Source: Igneacidithiobacillus sp041146875
GTDB lineage: Bacteria; Pseudomonadota; Gammaproteobacteria; Acidithiobacillales; Acidithiobacillaceae
Length of the DNA: 64,000 bases
NCBI RefSeq assembly: GCF_041146875.1
Contig: NZ_JBFRXP010000004.1
Coordinates: 1 to 64,000, forward strand
Direction of reading: 5' to 3'
The notes beneath the pieces are model-generated. The model had not been told where the DNA came from. It saw only the letters and a list, made by a program, of their open reading frames with translations, and searched no databases. Each line of letters opens with the position of its first letter. Positions within the stretch are counted from its first letter, which is position 1. This document shows, one piece after another, positions 40,899-49,093 of this stretch. A program made the translations under genes and the position numbers.

Positions 40899-42197
40899 TT
40901 ATGATTGTCCTGCTGTTATTCCGTTGCGGATACAATCCCCCAATGCCACGCCGCCGCGCCAATTCCCTAGTAGTGACAAGCCAGGCCAGTCTCGCAGAGC
41001 ATTATCAATTGCATTGATGCGCTGTGCATGCCCGAGGTTGTACTGCGGGATGGCGCGAGACCAAATCTGTACCCGTTGGAAGCTTGGCTCACCCTCGATG
41101 CCCAAGATGGGGGAAAGATCATGCAACGCCTGAGGAACGAGCGCTTCCTCGCCGGAGAGCGGCTCGCGTGCGCCGCCGAGAAATATCGTGAGTAATACCT
41201 GTCCCTCCGGCGCGCGGTTGGGAAAGAGGGTAGAAGAGAATAGTGCCCCGAGCGTGGAAATGCCCAGTCGCCGCGGAATTAGTACACCAAAACCATCCAA
41301 TGGATGTTGTACGTGCCTGCGATGAAAGCCAAGGGCCAGGGTTGCCACGCTAGGATATTCGATTGCTGCAAGCCGATCCCGCAACAATTGCGCCGCAGAC
41401 GGCAAGATACGGGCAATGGCATCAGTAGGTAGGCAGAGGATCAATTTCTGTGTTTCCCAGGTGCCAGTCGTGCTTTCTACCTGCCACCCGTTTGCTGTTG
41501 GAGCAATCGCCGTGACCGCGCTATTGCAGCGCAGCTTGTCGCCGAGTTTCGCAGCACAAGCACGCGGAAGGGCCTGCATACCTCCAGGAAAAGATAGGAG
41601 ACGGCTCTTTACGGCGGGGCGTTTGCGGCGCAAGCCGGCAAGCATCAGGGATCCGTGTTCCTGCTCCATCTGTGCCAGTCGCGGCAGACTCGCACTGAGC
41701 GACAAGCGCTCCGGGTCACCTGCAAAAACGCCGGATACAAAGGGATCCACCATCCAGTCGAGCACTTCCGAACCCAGGCGGCGGCGCACAAAAGTAGCCA
41801 CGGATTCCTCGCTATGCGCGCGAGCGCGAAAGGGCTCGCCTAAGAGATGCAGGCGTGCGCGCAAGGATAATAGCTTGCCTCCCAGCAAGGCCCCAGGACC
41901 GAGAGCGACGAGCCGGTTTTGTCGGTTGAGGACGAAGCGGCGCCGCGCAATCGGGTTTGCCGCGATACCCGCAAGGGAAAGATTATGCAACAGTTCCGCA
42001 ACCAGAGGGTCGCGAACGAGCAAGGTGTTGGGGCCTAGGTCGTAGGTGAAGCCCTCCTCGCTGTGACTACGAATGTTGCCACCGGCCTGGTCGCGGGCCT
42101 CGAGCAACAGGAATTCCTTGCCCTGTTCTTGCAGGCTCAACGCCAGGCTCAGGCCAGTGATTCCCGCGCCGACGATGAGATAGGGCAGCGATTTCAT
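40899..42197 (-). CDS. hemY: Protoporphyrinogen oxidase, HemY type
   Basis: 432-residue flavoprotein oxidising protoporphyrinogen IX (or coproporphyrinogen III) in haem synthesis, using oxygen. The FAD-binding N-terminus is PYLIVGAGITGLSLALSLQ, followed by LEARDQAGGNIRSHSEEGFTYDLGPNTLL, the PPOX signature. The C-terminal GNWRGGVALGDCIRNG closes the flavin site. The ATG lies after the stop of the AI-2E-family gene by three bases, so it is probably co-transcribed with that gene. Confidence 0.92.
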   Translation of the reverse strand: MKSLPYLIVGAGITGLSLALSLQEQGKEFLLLEARDQAGGNIRSHSEEGFTYDLGPNTLLVRDPLVAELLHNLSLAGIAANPIARRRFVLNRQNRLVALGPGALLGGKLLSLRARLHLLGEPFRARAHSEESVATFVRRRLGSEVLDWMVDPFVSGVFAGDPERLSLSASLPRLAQMEQEHGSLMLAGLRRKRPAVKSRLLSFPGGMQALPRACAAKLGDKLRCNSAVTAIAPTANGWQVESTTGTWETQKLILCLPTDAIARILPSAAQLLRDRLAAIEYPSVATLALGFHRRHVQHPLDGFGVLIPRRLGISTLGALFSSTLFPNRAPEGQVLLTIFLGGAREPLSGEEALVPQALHDLSPILGIEGEPSFQRVQIWSRAIPQYNLGHAQRINAIDNALRDWPGLSLLGNWRGGVALGDCIRNGITAGQS

Positions 42198-42200
42198 GGA

Positions 42201-43259
42201 TTAGTCCTCCAGCGGTACTTCCGCCGCAGCGTAAGAGCGACTGTGGAGATACCAACGATGTGCGTGTCGCAATAGGGCAATGAGGATGGCGGTAACCGGC
42301 AGGGCGATGAGTAGACCAACGAAGCCAAATAGCTGGCCCCCGGCGAGAACGGCAAAAATCACCAATACGGGATGCAGCCCGATGCGGTCTCCGACCAACA
42401 CCGGAATAAACAAAGTGCTCTCCAGGATTTGTCCGACGCCATAGACCGCCCAGACTTCCACCAGAGAGAGAAAAGCCCCGCCCTGGATATACATCGCCAG
42501 ACTGGCAAGGATGATGCCGCTGGCAAAACCTAAGTAGGGGACAAAGCTCAGGAGACCGGATAGCAAGCCAATGAGAAGGGCGGTTTTCAGGCCCACAATA
42601 CTGAGCCCGATGGCATAGGTGGCACCCAACGCGAGCATGTCCAGGAGTTGCCCGCGTAGGAATGCCATGAGCATGCGGTCGGAATCAATGGCCAATTGGC
42701 GGACCAAAGCGAGGCGCTGGCGCGGGATGAGTTCATCGAGGCGCTGTAGCAAGCGTGGCCAATCGCGCAACAGGTAGAACGTGATAACGGGAATTAGAAA
42801 GAAATTCATTAAGATGGAGAGCACGCCAGAGCCAGAAATGAGGGCTACTTGTAGACTGCTGCTGGCCCAGTGGGCAAGCTTACTGGCGTTTTTGCTGGCA
42901 TAGGTAGTCAGGGTGTGACTATCGAGAGGGATTCCCAGGCGCTGGGAAATCTCTGGCAAGAATTGCGTCTGCAGCAAGTCGGCATATTGGCGAATGTAGT
43001 TGATGGCGATAAGCGTCTGGGCGCGCACAACGGGCAGCAGGGCAATAATGATCGCGGCGGCAAGCAGAACCGCAAGCAGAAAAACCAGTGTCGTACCCAA
43101 AGTTCTCCCCATGCGCCCACGCTGCAGGCGTGTGACCAGTGGATTCCCGAGATAGGCCAGCACGCCAGCAATGAGGAAGGGGGAGAGAATGGGGCCGAGC
43201 AGGTAGATCAGCCAAAGGAGTAAAGCGAGACCGATCCAAGGAAGCCAGCGTAACGGCAT
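42201..43259 (-). CDS. AI-2E family transporter (PerM-like)
   Basis: 352-residue membrane protein with about eight helices and a large periplasmic-type loop, matching the AI-2E/UPF0118 family. Segments YLGNPLVTRLQRGRMGRT near the N-terminus, VITFYLLRDWPRLLQRLDELIPR in the middle and VPYLGFASGIILASL later are typical. Such proteins have been linked to autoinducer-2 export, Na+/H+ antiport or general permease roles. It forms a minus-strand operon with hemY. A second, unlike member of the family lies 1.7 kb away on the other strand. Confidence 0.88.
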   Translation of the reverse strand: MPLRWLPWIGLALLLWLIYLLGPILSPFLIAGVLAYLGNPLVTRLQRGRMGRTLGTTLVFLLAVLLAAAIIIALLPVVRAQTLIAINYIRQYADLLQTQFLPEISQRLGIPLDSHTLTTYASKNASKLAHWASSSLQVALISGSGVLSILMNFFLIPVITFYLLRDWPRLLQRLDELIPRQRLALVRQLAIDSDRMLMAFLRGQLLDMLALGATYAIGLSIVGLKTALLIGLLSGLLSFVPYLGFASGIILASLAMYIQGGAFLSLVEVWAVYGVGQILESTLFIPVLVGDRIGLHPVLVIFAVLAGGQLFGFVGLLIALPVTAILIALLRHAHRWYLHSRSYAAAEVPLED

Positions 43260-43302
43260 GTCTCAGTATTTCCTTTTCTGGATGCAGGGATACTCGCTGC
43301 AT

Positions 43303-44028
43303 CTAATGCAGATTATGGCCACTGCCCTCCGCCGCCTCCAGCATGACTTGCTGCACTTCGGGGCTGAAATCGCCTTGGAGTACCTGTTGCCTACCTTCCT
43401 GAAAAAAGAGTTGCGCGTCCGCAGGGAGAAATTTTTGTAGGGCGGCAAAGGCGCTGCGCATGAGCTCTGGGGCTTGTGCCCGCGTGGCGGTGATCCCCCA
43501 GTTGAATAAGAGGATACGCCAGGGGCGCTGCGGGTCATTACTCTCCAGGTCGGCGGCGTAATCGGCCTCGGCCGCCTCTGCCACTGCACCCATCAAGCGC
43601 GCGAGGCTGGCGAGCGCAACAGGCTCACGCTCGCCATTGGCCAAGACGGCTAAGCCGTTTACTACCGGGTCGAGGGTGTGAATGGGTTGCTGCTCCTGTA
43701 CCAGCCAAGCGGCTATGCTCACGCTAACGACCTCAAGCGCAGCCTTGCTTTTGCGCTCTCCCAAACGCTCTGCCCAGGTCGCGAGGTCCATCAGCAGGCC
43801 AATGGCGAGATCGCCAATACGTTCCGCCTCGTCTTCCGGTAGCGAAGGGTCCCAGCTGGTGGTGTCCTTCTCTAACACCGTAAAGAGCTGGCGCAAGGCA
43901 TCAACCAGTTGCGGTGGGGTGATTTGTTCGCCTGTCGCAATGTTGCTTTCCGCAAAGCTGGCGAGGAGAGATTGCACCTGCTGTTCAAAGCGAGCTTTGG
44001 CGCTGGCAATGTCGGCGAGAGAAGGCAC
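43303..44028 (-). CDS. Hypothetical helical protein
   Basis: 241-residue soluble protein, almost entirely alpha-helical by composition (ADIASAKARFEQQVQSLLASFAES at the start; RSAFAALQKFLPADAQLFFQEGRQQ near the end). GTG start with GAGGAA upstream. No enzyme motif, signal peptide or membrane segment. I do not recognise the family. It is divergent from the PHP phosphatase gene and 43 bp ahead of the AI-2E/hemY operon, which may share its promoter. Confidence 0.7.
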   Translation of the reverse strand: MPSLADIASAKARFEQQVQSLLASFAESNIATGEQITPPQLVDALRQLFTVLEKDTTSWDPSLPEDEAERIGDLAIGLLMDLATWAERLGERKSKAALEVVSVSIAAWLVQEQQPIHTLDPVVNGLAVLANGEREPVALASLARLMGAVAEAAEADYAADLESNDPQRPWRILLFNWGITATRAQAPELMRSAFAALQKFLPADAQLFFQEGRQQVLQGDFSPEVQQVMLEAAEGSGHNLH

Positions 44029-44108
44029 GGCGAGTTCCTCAAAGTGCGTAAATTGGGCTTTGATGGTATCATGAAAACTTTGCTAAAGCAGTTGTATTGG
44101 GAGTTCTT

Positions 44109-44984
44109 ATGCCACAGTCCACACCCCCTCGTTCCGCGGTTGATCTACACATGCATTCTCTGCATTCCGATGGCAGCATGCGGGTGGAAGACTTGGTCGC
44201 GCGGGTCGCCAAGCGCGAGGTGCGGCTGATGGCACTTACGGATCACGATAACACTGCTGGCATTGCCGTAGCTGCGTTGGAGGCAGCCCGCCACGAGATC
44301 GATTTTATCCCTGGGGTAGAGGTTTCGAGTGAATGGAACGGTATCGGCATCCACATTGTAGGTCTTGGTATCGACATCGAGAACCAGGAACTGCAAGCTG
44401 GCCTTGATAAGATTATGGAGTTTCGCGATTGGCGCGCAGCGGAAATCGGTCGCCTGCTGGAAAGCGCGGGGATCTCTGGTGCAGAGTCAGGCGCGCGGCA
44501 ACTGGCCGGGAGTCGCATGGTAGGACGCACCCATTTCGCCCGCTGGCTGCAGGACTCTGGTCACTGCCACGACAATGGCGAGGCATTTCAGCGCTGGCTT
44601 GGGCGTGGTCAGGTGGCCTACGTGCCCAGTGACTGGATTCCCATGGCTGAGGCGGTGTCCTGGATTCGCCAGGCAGGTGGTGTTGCCGTGGTTGCCCATC
44701 CTGGGCGTTACAAGCTGAGTGCGACGCGCCTGCGCGCCTTATTTGAAGAGTTTCGCGCTGCGGGTGGCGGTGCTGTTGAGGTCTCTTCGGGCGCACAGGG
44801 GGCTGCCGATCGGGAACACTTGAGCAAGTTGGCACAGCAACTCGGTCTTGCTGCTTCCCTTGGTTCGGATTTCCATGGTCCGGAAATCGGGCATGCCGAA
44901 ATCGGGCAACTTGCGCCGCTGCCTGAAGGGGTACAGCCGGTGTGGGAGTGTCTCGGGCATTCCACCCCAATCGCCACCCACTGA
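44109..44984 (+). CDS. PHP-domain 3',5'-nucleoside bisphosphate phosphatase / RNase AM (YciV)
   Basis: 291-residue metal-dependent phosphoesterase of the polymerase-histidinol-phosphatase fold. Ligands visible are DLHMHSLHSDGS (HxH), TDHDNTAG, the Glu in PGVEVSSE, AHPGRYK and GSDFHGPEIGHAE. E. coli YciV (RNase AM) has the same pattern and degrades short RNA 5' ends and pAp. ATG 44109 follows GGGAG by seven bases. It precedes the second AI-2E gene by nine bases. Confidence 0.9.
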   Translation: MPQSTPPRSAVDLHMHSLHSDGSMRVEDLVARVAKREVRLMALTDHDNTAGIAVAALEAARHEIDFIPGVEVSSEWNGIGIHIVGLGIDIENQELQAGLDKIMEFRDWRAAEIGRLLESAGISGAESGARQLAGSRMVGRTHFARWLQDSGHCHDNGEAFQRWLGRGQVAYVPSDWIPMAEAVSWIRQAGGVAVVAHPGRYKLSATRLRALFEEFRAAGGGAVEVSSGAQGAADREHLSKLAQQLGLAASLGSDFHGPEIGHAEIGQLAPLPEGVQPVWECLGHSTPIATH

Positions 44985-44993
44985 CGTCTTCCC

Positions 44994-46064
44994 ATGCCCC
45001 AACTGCGCGAAAATATTCGTTTTGCTACCTGGGGAACGGTCGTTCTCGTCTTTGTCTATCTTGGGGCCCTCTATACCTTGAGCCCCTATGCCGGCCCGTT
45101 GCTCATGGGCGCCGTACTCGCCACAGTCGGCTGGCCGTGGCAGCGACGTTTAGAACGATCCTTTCATCTGCCACCCTGGCTCGCGTCCCTTTTGCACGCC
45201 CTGGCGTGGATGGCGGTCATCATCATCCCTGCCGTTCTCGTTGTCGAATCGATTCTGCCAGAATTGCTGAGGGTGGTTGCGCGCTGGCAGACAGGTGCAC
45301 CGTTGTTGGGTGTGCCGCGGGAGTTGCAACAGATTCCCTACCTAGGCAAGTGGCTGGCGGCGCATCTGCGCCTTTTGAACGGCGCTCACATATCACATTT
45401 TTTCAGTGACCATGCCGCAGTCATCACCAGTTCCCTCGGGCAGCTCTGGTTTTTTGTTTTGCATACCTTTTTTGTCGCCCTGACGGTCTTTGCCATTAGT
45501 TTGCATGGCCGGCGCCTGGGTGAAATTTTGCACCTCGGTGCCAGTCAGCTTTGGGGACCAGAACGTGGTGACCGCTTCCTCCTCGCGGCGCGGGAGGCAA
45601 CCCGTTCCGTTCTCATTGGCTTGATTGGTGTGGGGGTGATTGAGGGTCTGCTGATCGGGATTGCTTACGCAGTGGCGGGCGTCAACACCTGGCCGTTGTG
45701 GATGGTGGTTACGGCGCTGCTTTCTCCAATACCGTTCGGCGCCACGGTAGTGGTTGTGGCGGCAACTCTTTGGCTGGTTTTTGGCGGCCATTGGCTTGCT
45801 GGTCTGGTAGTGCTGGGCTGGGGCTTTTTCGTCATTACCTTGGCGGATTTAGTCATCCGACCGTTGCTAACGGGATCACAAAGCCAGGCGCCTTTTTTCC
45901 TGGTGTTTTTCAGTATCCTTGGTGGGGCGGCCGCCTTTGGCTTGATTGGTTTGATTATCGGCCCTATCTTGGTACTGATGGCGCGCGGCGTTTGGCTGGC
46001 CTGGGAACGTCGGGTCTTGCTCGAGCGCGGAACCGGAACAGGGGAAGTGCGATCTAACTCGTGA
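44994..46064 (+). CDS. AI-2E family transporter (second copy)
   Basis: 356-residue polytopic protein of the AI-2E/UPF0118 family, with helices spaced as in the family and the segment LSPIPFGATVVVVAATLWLV followed by LIGLIIGPILVLMARGVWL. It is only distantly similar to the other family member nearby. It is probably co-transcribed with the PHP phosphatase. The start ATG lies in CTTCCC context without a clear ribosome site, so initiation may depend on coupling. Confidence 0.87.
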   Translation: MPQLRENIRFATWGTVVLVFVYLGALYTLSPYAGPLLMGAVLATVGWPWQRRLERSFHLPPWLASLLHALAWMAVIIIPAVLVVESILPELLRVVARWQTGAPLLGVPRELQQIPYLGKWLAAHLRLLNGAHISHFFSDHAAVITSSLGQLWFFVLHTFFVALTVFAISLHGRRLGEILHLGASQLWGPERGDRFLLAAREATRSVLIGLIGVGVIEGLLIGIAYAVAGVNTWPLWMVVTALLSPIPFGATVVVVAATLWLVFGGHWLAGLVVLGWGFFVITLADLVIRPLLTGSQSQAPFFLVFFSILGGAAAFGLIGLIIGPILVLMARGVWLAWERRVLLERGTGTGEVRSNS

Positions 46065-46081
46065 GTTTATGGAGGTGCAGA

Positions 46082-46498
46082 ATGGATTATCAAATCTTTG
46101 ATCAGCAGTACAATCAAATTGCACAGGCGACCCAGAACAATATTCAGGGCTTGCAGCAGGTAGCACAGAAGATGCAGTCGGCGATTCCTGATTCCAATCA
46201 ATCGCGTGACCTGATTCTGGATCTGCGCAACATGGCGATGAATCTGCAGAGTCAACAGCAGAATGTGAACATGCTCTTGCAGCAGATGGGGCAACGCATC
46301 CAGCAGTTGGAGATGCAAATGCAGCAGATGGGGGGGCAGCCAGGAATGAACCCTAACATGGCGCAGCGTCCGTGGAATGCGCCAATGCAGGGCGGTATGG
46401 GTGGTGGATTTATGGGCAATGTGATGACTGGCCTGGGGCTAGGCGCGGGCTTTGCCGTTGCCGACAACATCGTCGACGATATCTTTAACATGTTCTGA
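46082..46498 (+). CDS. Gln/Met-rich coiled-coil protein with Gly-rich tail
   Basis: 138 residues. The first ~85 form a glutamine-rich coiled coil (QQQNVNMLLQQMGQRIQQLEM), then a Met/Pro/Gly stretch (MQQMGGQPGMNPNMAQ) and a C-terminal glycine-rich hydrophobic segment (GGGFMGNVMTGLGLGAG) ending DDIFNMF. GGAGGTG precedes the ATG. No family recognised; the glycine-zipper-like tail might insert into or contact a membrane. A strong terminator follows immediately. Confidence 0.65.
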   Translation: MDYQIFDQQYNQIAQATQNNIQGLQQVAQKMQSAIPDSNQSRDLILDLRNMAMNLQSQQQNVNMLLQQMGQRIQQLEMQMQQMGGQPGMNPNMAQRPWNAPMQGGMGGGFMGNVMTGLGLGAGFAVADNIVDDIFNMF

Positions 46499-46525
46499 GT
46501 GCTGTGACAGTAGGCAGGCGCAAGC

Positions 46526-46550
46526 GGCGGCCGCTCTGGCCGCCTTTTTT
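46526..46550 (+). terminator. Intrinsic terminator before rlmB
   Basis: Perfect seven-pair stem GGCGGCC/GGCCGCC with a GCTCT loop and six T residues. It ends the PHP/AI-2E/coiled-coil transcript only about 12 bases before the rlmB start, so rlmB either uses read-through or a promoter inside the preceding gene. Confidence 0.9.
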
Positions 46551-46562
46551 GTGGAGGAAAAC

Positions 46563-47315
46563 GTGGCAGAAGAATGGATCTATGGCATCCACGCCGTCGA
46601 GGCGGCCGTCCAAGCGGGGGAGGTGGAGCGATTGTGGATGGCGCAAGAGCGAGCCGCTGACGCACGGGTGTTGGCAATCCGCCAGGCCGCTGCGGCGAGT
46701 GGTATTGCGGTCGTGCTGGAGCCGGCACAGGCTCTGGGGCGACGTTGTCGCAGCGAACAGCACCAAGGGGTGTTGGCGCGTGCCCTGCCGCTTCCGCCGC
46801 GAGATTGGAAGAGCTTTGCTGGACAACTACCAGACAATGCCTTCTTACTCATGCTCGACGGTGTCACCGACCCACATAATCTCGGGGCCTGCTTGCGTAG
46901 CGCCGAGGCGGCGGGTGTGGATGCTGTTCTACTGCCCAAGGACAACGCTTGCGGCATCACCGCCACGGTGCGCAAGGCCGCCGCTGGCGCTGCCTCGCGC
47001 GTGCCTGTCTTTTTTCTGACGAACCTGGCCCGCAGCCTGAAGGATCTGCAAGAGAGGAAATTTTGGGTGGCGGGTCTGGCCGGTGAGGCCGAGCAGAGCA
47101 TGTACGCGGCCGATCTGCGTGGTCCCTTGGTGCTGGTCATGGGCAGTGAAGAAAGGGGTATGCGTCGCCTGATTCGCGAGCACTGTGATTTTCTTCTGCG
47201 CATTCCCATGGCCGGTCAAATCGAGAGCCTGAATGTCTCCGTTGCCACCGGGATCGTTCTCTTCGAAGCGCATCGTCAGCGGAGCGGGGAGGCGGTGGCA
47301 CGGCATTCGCGCTAG
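46563..47315 (+). CDS. rlmB: 23S rRNA (guanosine-2'-O-)-methyltransferase RlmB
   Basis: 250-residue SPOUT (TrmH-type) methyltransferase that modifies 23S rRNA at G2251. It begins WIYGIHAVEAAV, as RlmB does, with a short N-terminal substrate domain. The knot domain has LDGVTDPHNLGACLRSAEAAGV (motif 1), LVMGSEERGMRRL (motif 2) and IPMAGQIESLNVSVATGIVLFE (motif 3, SAM-binding). The GTG start follows GGAGG; the ribosome site begins right after a terminator T-run. Confidence 0.93.
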   Translation: MAEEWIYGIHAVEAAVQAGEVERLWMAQERAADARVLAIRQAAAASGIAVVLEPAQALGRRCRSEQHQGVLARALPLPPRDWKSFAGQLPDNAFLLMLDGVTDPHNLGACLRSAEAAGVDAVLLPKDNACGITATVRKAAAGAASRVPVFFLTNLARSLKDLQERKFWVAGLAGEAEQSMYAADLRGPLVLVMGSEERGMRRLIREHCDFLLRIPMAGQIESLNVSVATGIVLFEAHRQRSGEAVARHSR

Positions 47316-47341
47316 AATTGAGTCAAAGCACAGGAGACCCC

Positions 47342-48130
47342 ATGACCCCCAAGCTTGTCGATTCCCACTGCCATCTCGACTTTGATGATTTCGATGAAGA
47401 TCGCGCGGAACTTCTGCAGCGCGCGCGGGAGGCTGGCGTTACCTCGATTTTGATTGCCGCGGTGCGCCAGCCGGATTGGGGGCGGGTGCGGGCGCTAGCC
47501 GATTCTGAGGCAGAGATTTGGGGGGCGGCAGGGGTACATCCCAATGAGCCCGCCGAAGAAACGCCCAAATATGCAGATCTGCTCGCGGCTCTCGATCATG
47601 AAAAAATTGTCGCTGTTGGGGAAACCGGCTTGGATTATTTTCGCATGGAAGGGGATCTTGCCTGGCAACAAGAGCGCCTGGCGATGCATATTGCGGCGGG
47701 ACGCGAAACCGGCAAGCCGCTGATCATTCACACCCGCGAGGCCGCTGTCGATACCCTCGCGATATTGCGCGGCGAGGGCGCCCGTGATTGCGGCGGCGTC
47801 ATTCACTGTTTTACCGAAAACCTCGATTTTGCCCACCAAGCGCTGGATCTGGGCTTTTACATTTCGTTTTCCGGCATTGTCACCTTCAAAAATGCCAAGA
47901 ATCTGCAAGAAGTTGCGAAAGTCGTCCCGCAAGAGCGGCTCTTGATAGAGACGGATGCACCGTTTTTGGCACCTGTGCCCATGCGCGGAAAGCGCAATGA
48001 GCCCGCATTTGTTGCGCATGTTGCACATTTTCTTGCCGAATTGCGCGGGGAAGATTTGGCGGGTCTGAGCGCGGCAACCAGTCGTAATTTTCGCCAGCTC
48101 TTTCATGTGCCGGAGCCTGCATGCGCATAG
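47342..48130 (+). CDS. tatD: TatD-family metal-dependent deoxyribonuclease
   Basis: 262-residue TIM-barrel hydrolase. Metal ligands are visible in DSHCHLDFDDF (HxH), ETGLDYFR (Glu), IHTREA (His), HCFTENLDFA (His) and ETDAPFLAPVP (Asp). Family members act as 3'-5' exonucleases in DNA repair and RNA quality control. AGGAG precedes ATG 47342. It could be TatD or the paralogue YcfH; the sequence alone does not decide. Its last 10 bases overlap the MBL gene. Confidence 0.9.
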   Translation: MTPKLVDSHCHLDFDDFDEDRAELLQRAREAGVTSILIAAVRQPDWGRVRALADSEAEIWGAAGVHPNEPAEETPKYADLLAALDHEKIVAVGETGLDYFRMEGDLAWQQERLAMHIAAGRETGKPLIIHTREAAVDTLAILRGEGARDCGGVIHCFTENLDFAHQALDLGFYISFSGIVTFKNAKNLQEVAKVVPQERLLIETDAPFLAPVPMRGKRNEPAFVAHVAHFLAELRGEDLAGLSAATSRNFRQLFHVPEPACA

Positions 48131-48879
48131 AATTCCTGGGTACGGGCTCCAGCGCCGGGACCCCGGTAATCGGCTGCGATTGCCCGGTTTGCCGTGGAGG
48201 GAATCCGCGCAATCAGCGCAGCCGGGCGAGCATCCTGGTGCAAGAGCAGGGCACCCAGATTCTCATCGATACTGGGCCGGATTTGCGCATGCAAATGCTG
48301 CGTTCCGGTGTCTGTCATCTCGATGCCGTTTTTTATACGCACTTTCATGCCGACCATATCAATGGGATTGATGATCTACGCGCCTTTAATTTCCTCGCTA
48401 AGCGTGTCATTCCTTGTTATGCCGATCCACGCACAGCACGGGAATTGGAAGACCGATTTCGTTACTGTTTTCTGCCCCCCGATCCAGCTTGGGCAAAACC
48501 ATCCTTGTCGATGACGGTAATCGAGCGAGTACAGCGGGTGGGAGTGATCGACGTTCTTCCTATACCGGTCTTGCATGGAAAGCTTCCGATTTATGGCTAT
48601 CGCTTTGGCAATGCCGCGTATCTTACCGATCTGAAGACGATCCCGGAAGAGAGTTACGTGCTGCTGGAAGATCTTGACCTGCTCATTCTCGATTGCCTGC
48701 GCGAGGAAGAGCATCCCACCCATGTCAACCTAGAAGAATCTCTCGCCATTGCGGCGCGTATCAACGCCAAAAAAACCCTGCTTACGCATATGACCCATGA
48801 GTTGGATTATCAGCGCTTGTTGGCTCTCCTGCCAGAACACGCTGCGCCCGCGTATGACGGTTTAATTGTGGATTTGTAG
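48121..48879 (+). CDS. MBL-fold metallohydrolase (PhnP-like)
   Basis: 252-residue beta-lactamase-fold hydrolase. The start is EFLGTGSSAGTPVIGCDCPVC, with a cysteine pair and a SAGTP loop as in PhnP/RNase Z-like phosphodiesterases. The metal motif is THFHADHINGID (HxHxDH), and DCLREEEHPTHVN and THMTHELD supply further ligands. PhnP itself hydrolyses cyclic phosphodiesters; no other phn genes are here, so the substrate is open. It overlaps tatD, implying co-expression. Confidence 0.88.
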   Translation: MRIEFLGTGSSAGTPVIGCDCPVCRGGNPRNQRSRASILVQEQGTQILIDTGPDLRMQMLRSGVCHLDAVFYTHFHADHINGIDDLRAFNFLAKRVIPCYADPRTARELEDRFRYCFLPPDPAWAKPSLSMTVIERVQRVGVIDVLPIPVLHGKLPIYGYRFGNAAYLTDLKTIPEESYVLLEDLDLLILDCLREEEHPTHVNLEESLAIAARINAKKTLLTHMTHELDYQRLLALLPEHAAPAYDGLIVDL

Positions 48880-48914
48880 TTTTTTATTTTATTCTTCTGC
48901 TCTTATCTATAGGG

Positions 48915-48953
48915 TATTCCGTATTATGGAATAGATATCTTATTGCGGAATAA
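48915..48953. promoter_or_regulatory. Candidate IclR operator upstream of the MFS gene
   Basis: The inverted repeat TATTCC-N7-GGAATA (48915-48933) is followed by TTGCGGAATAA (48943-48953). The second element is the same decamer (TTGCGGAATA) found between iclR and the ThDP-enzyme gene at 59729. IclR-family sites often contain TTCC/GGAA arms, so control of the carrier by that regulator is likely. The rest of this 214-bp gap shows no other feature I can support. Confidence 0.5.
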
Positions 48954-49093
48954 TGATGGGTGGTCTAGTCTCCAATATAGCCGCAGTAGGTAGAATTTTT
49001 AGTAAATGAAAATATAAGAAAATTTTTGTTTACCTTCCTCGCGGCTATGGTGCCTCTTTTGAGGTAATCAGTCTTCAGGCAGGAGAGTTGATC

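Noticed and set aside
48121..48879. MBL hydrolase as a true PhnP of a C-P lyase operon
   Set aside because: No other phn genes are nearby; only the fold and N-terminal motif resemble PhnP.
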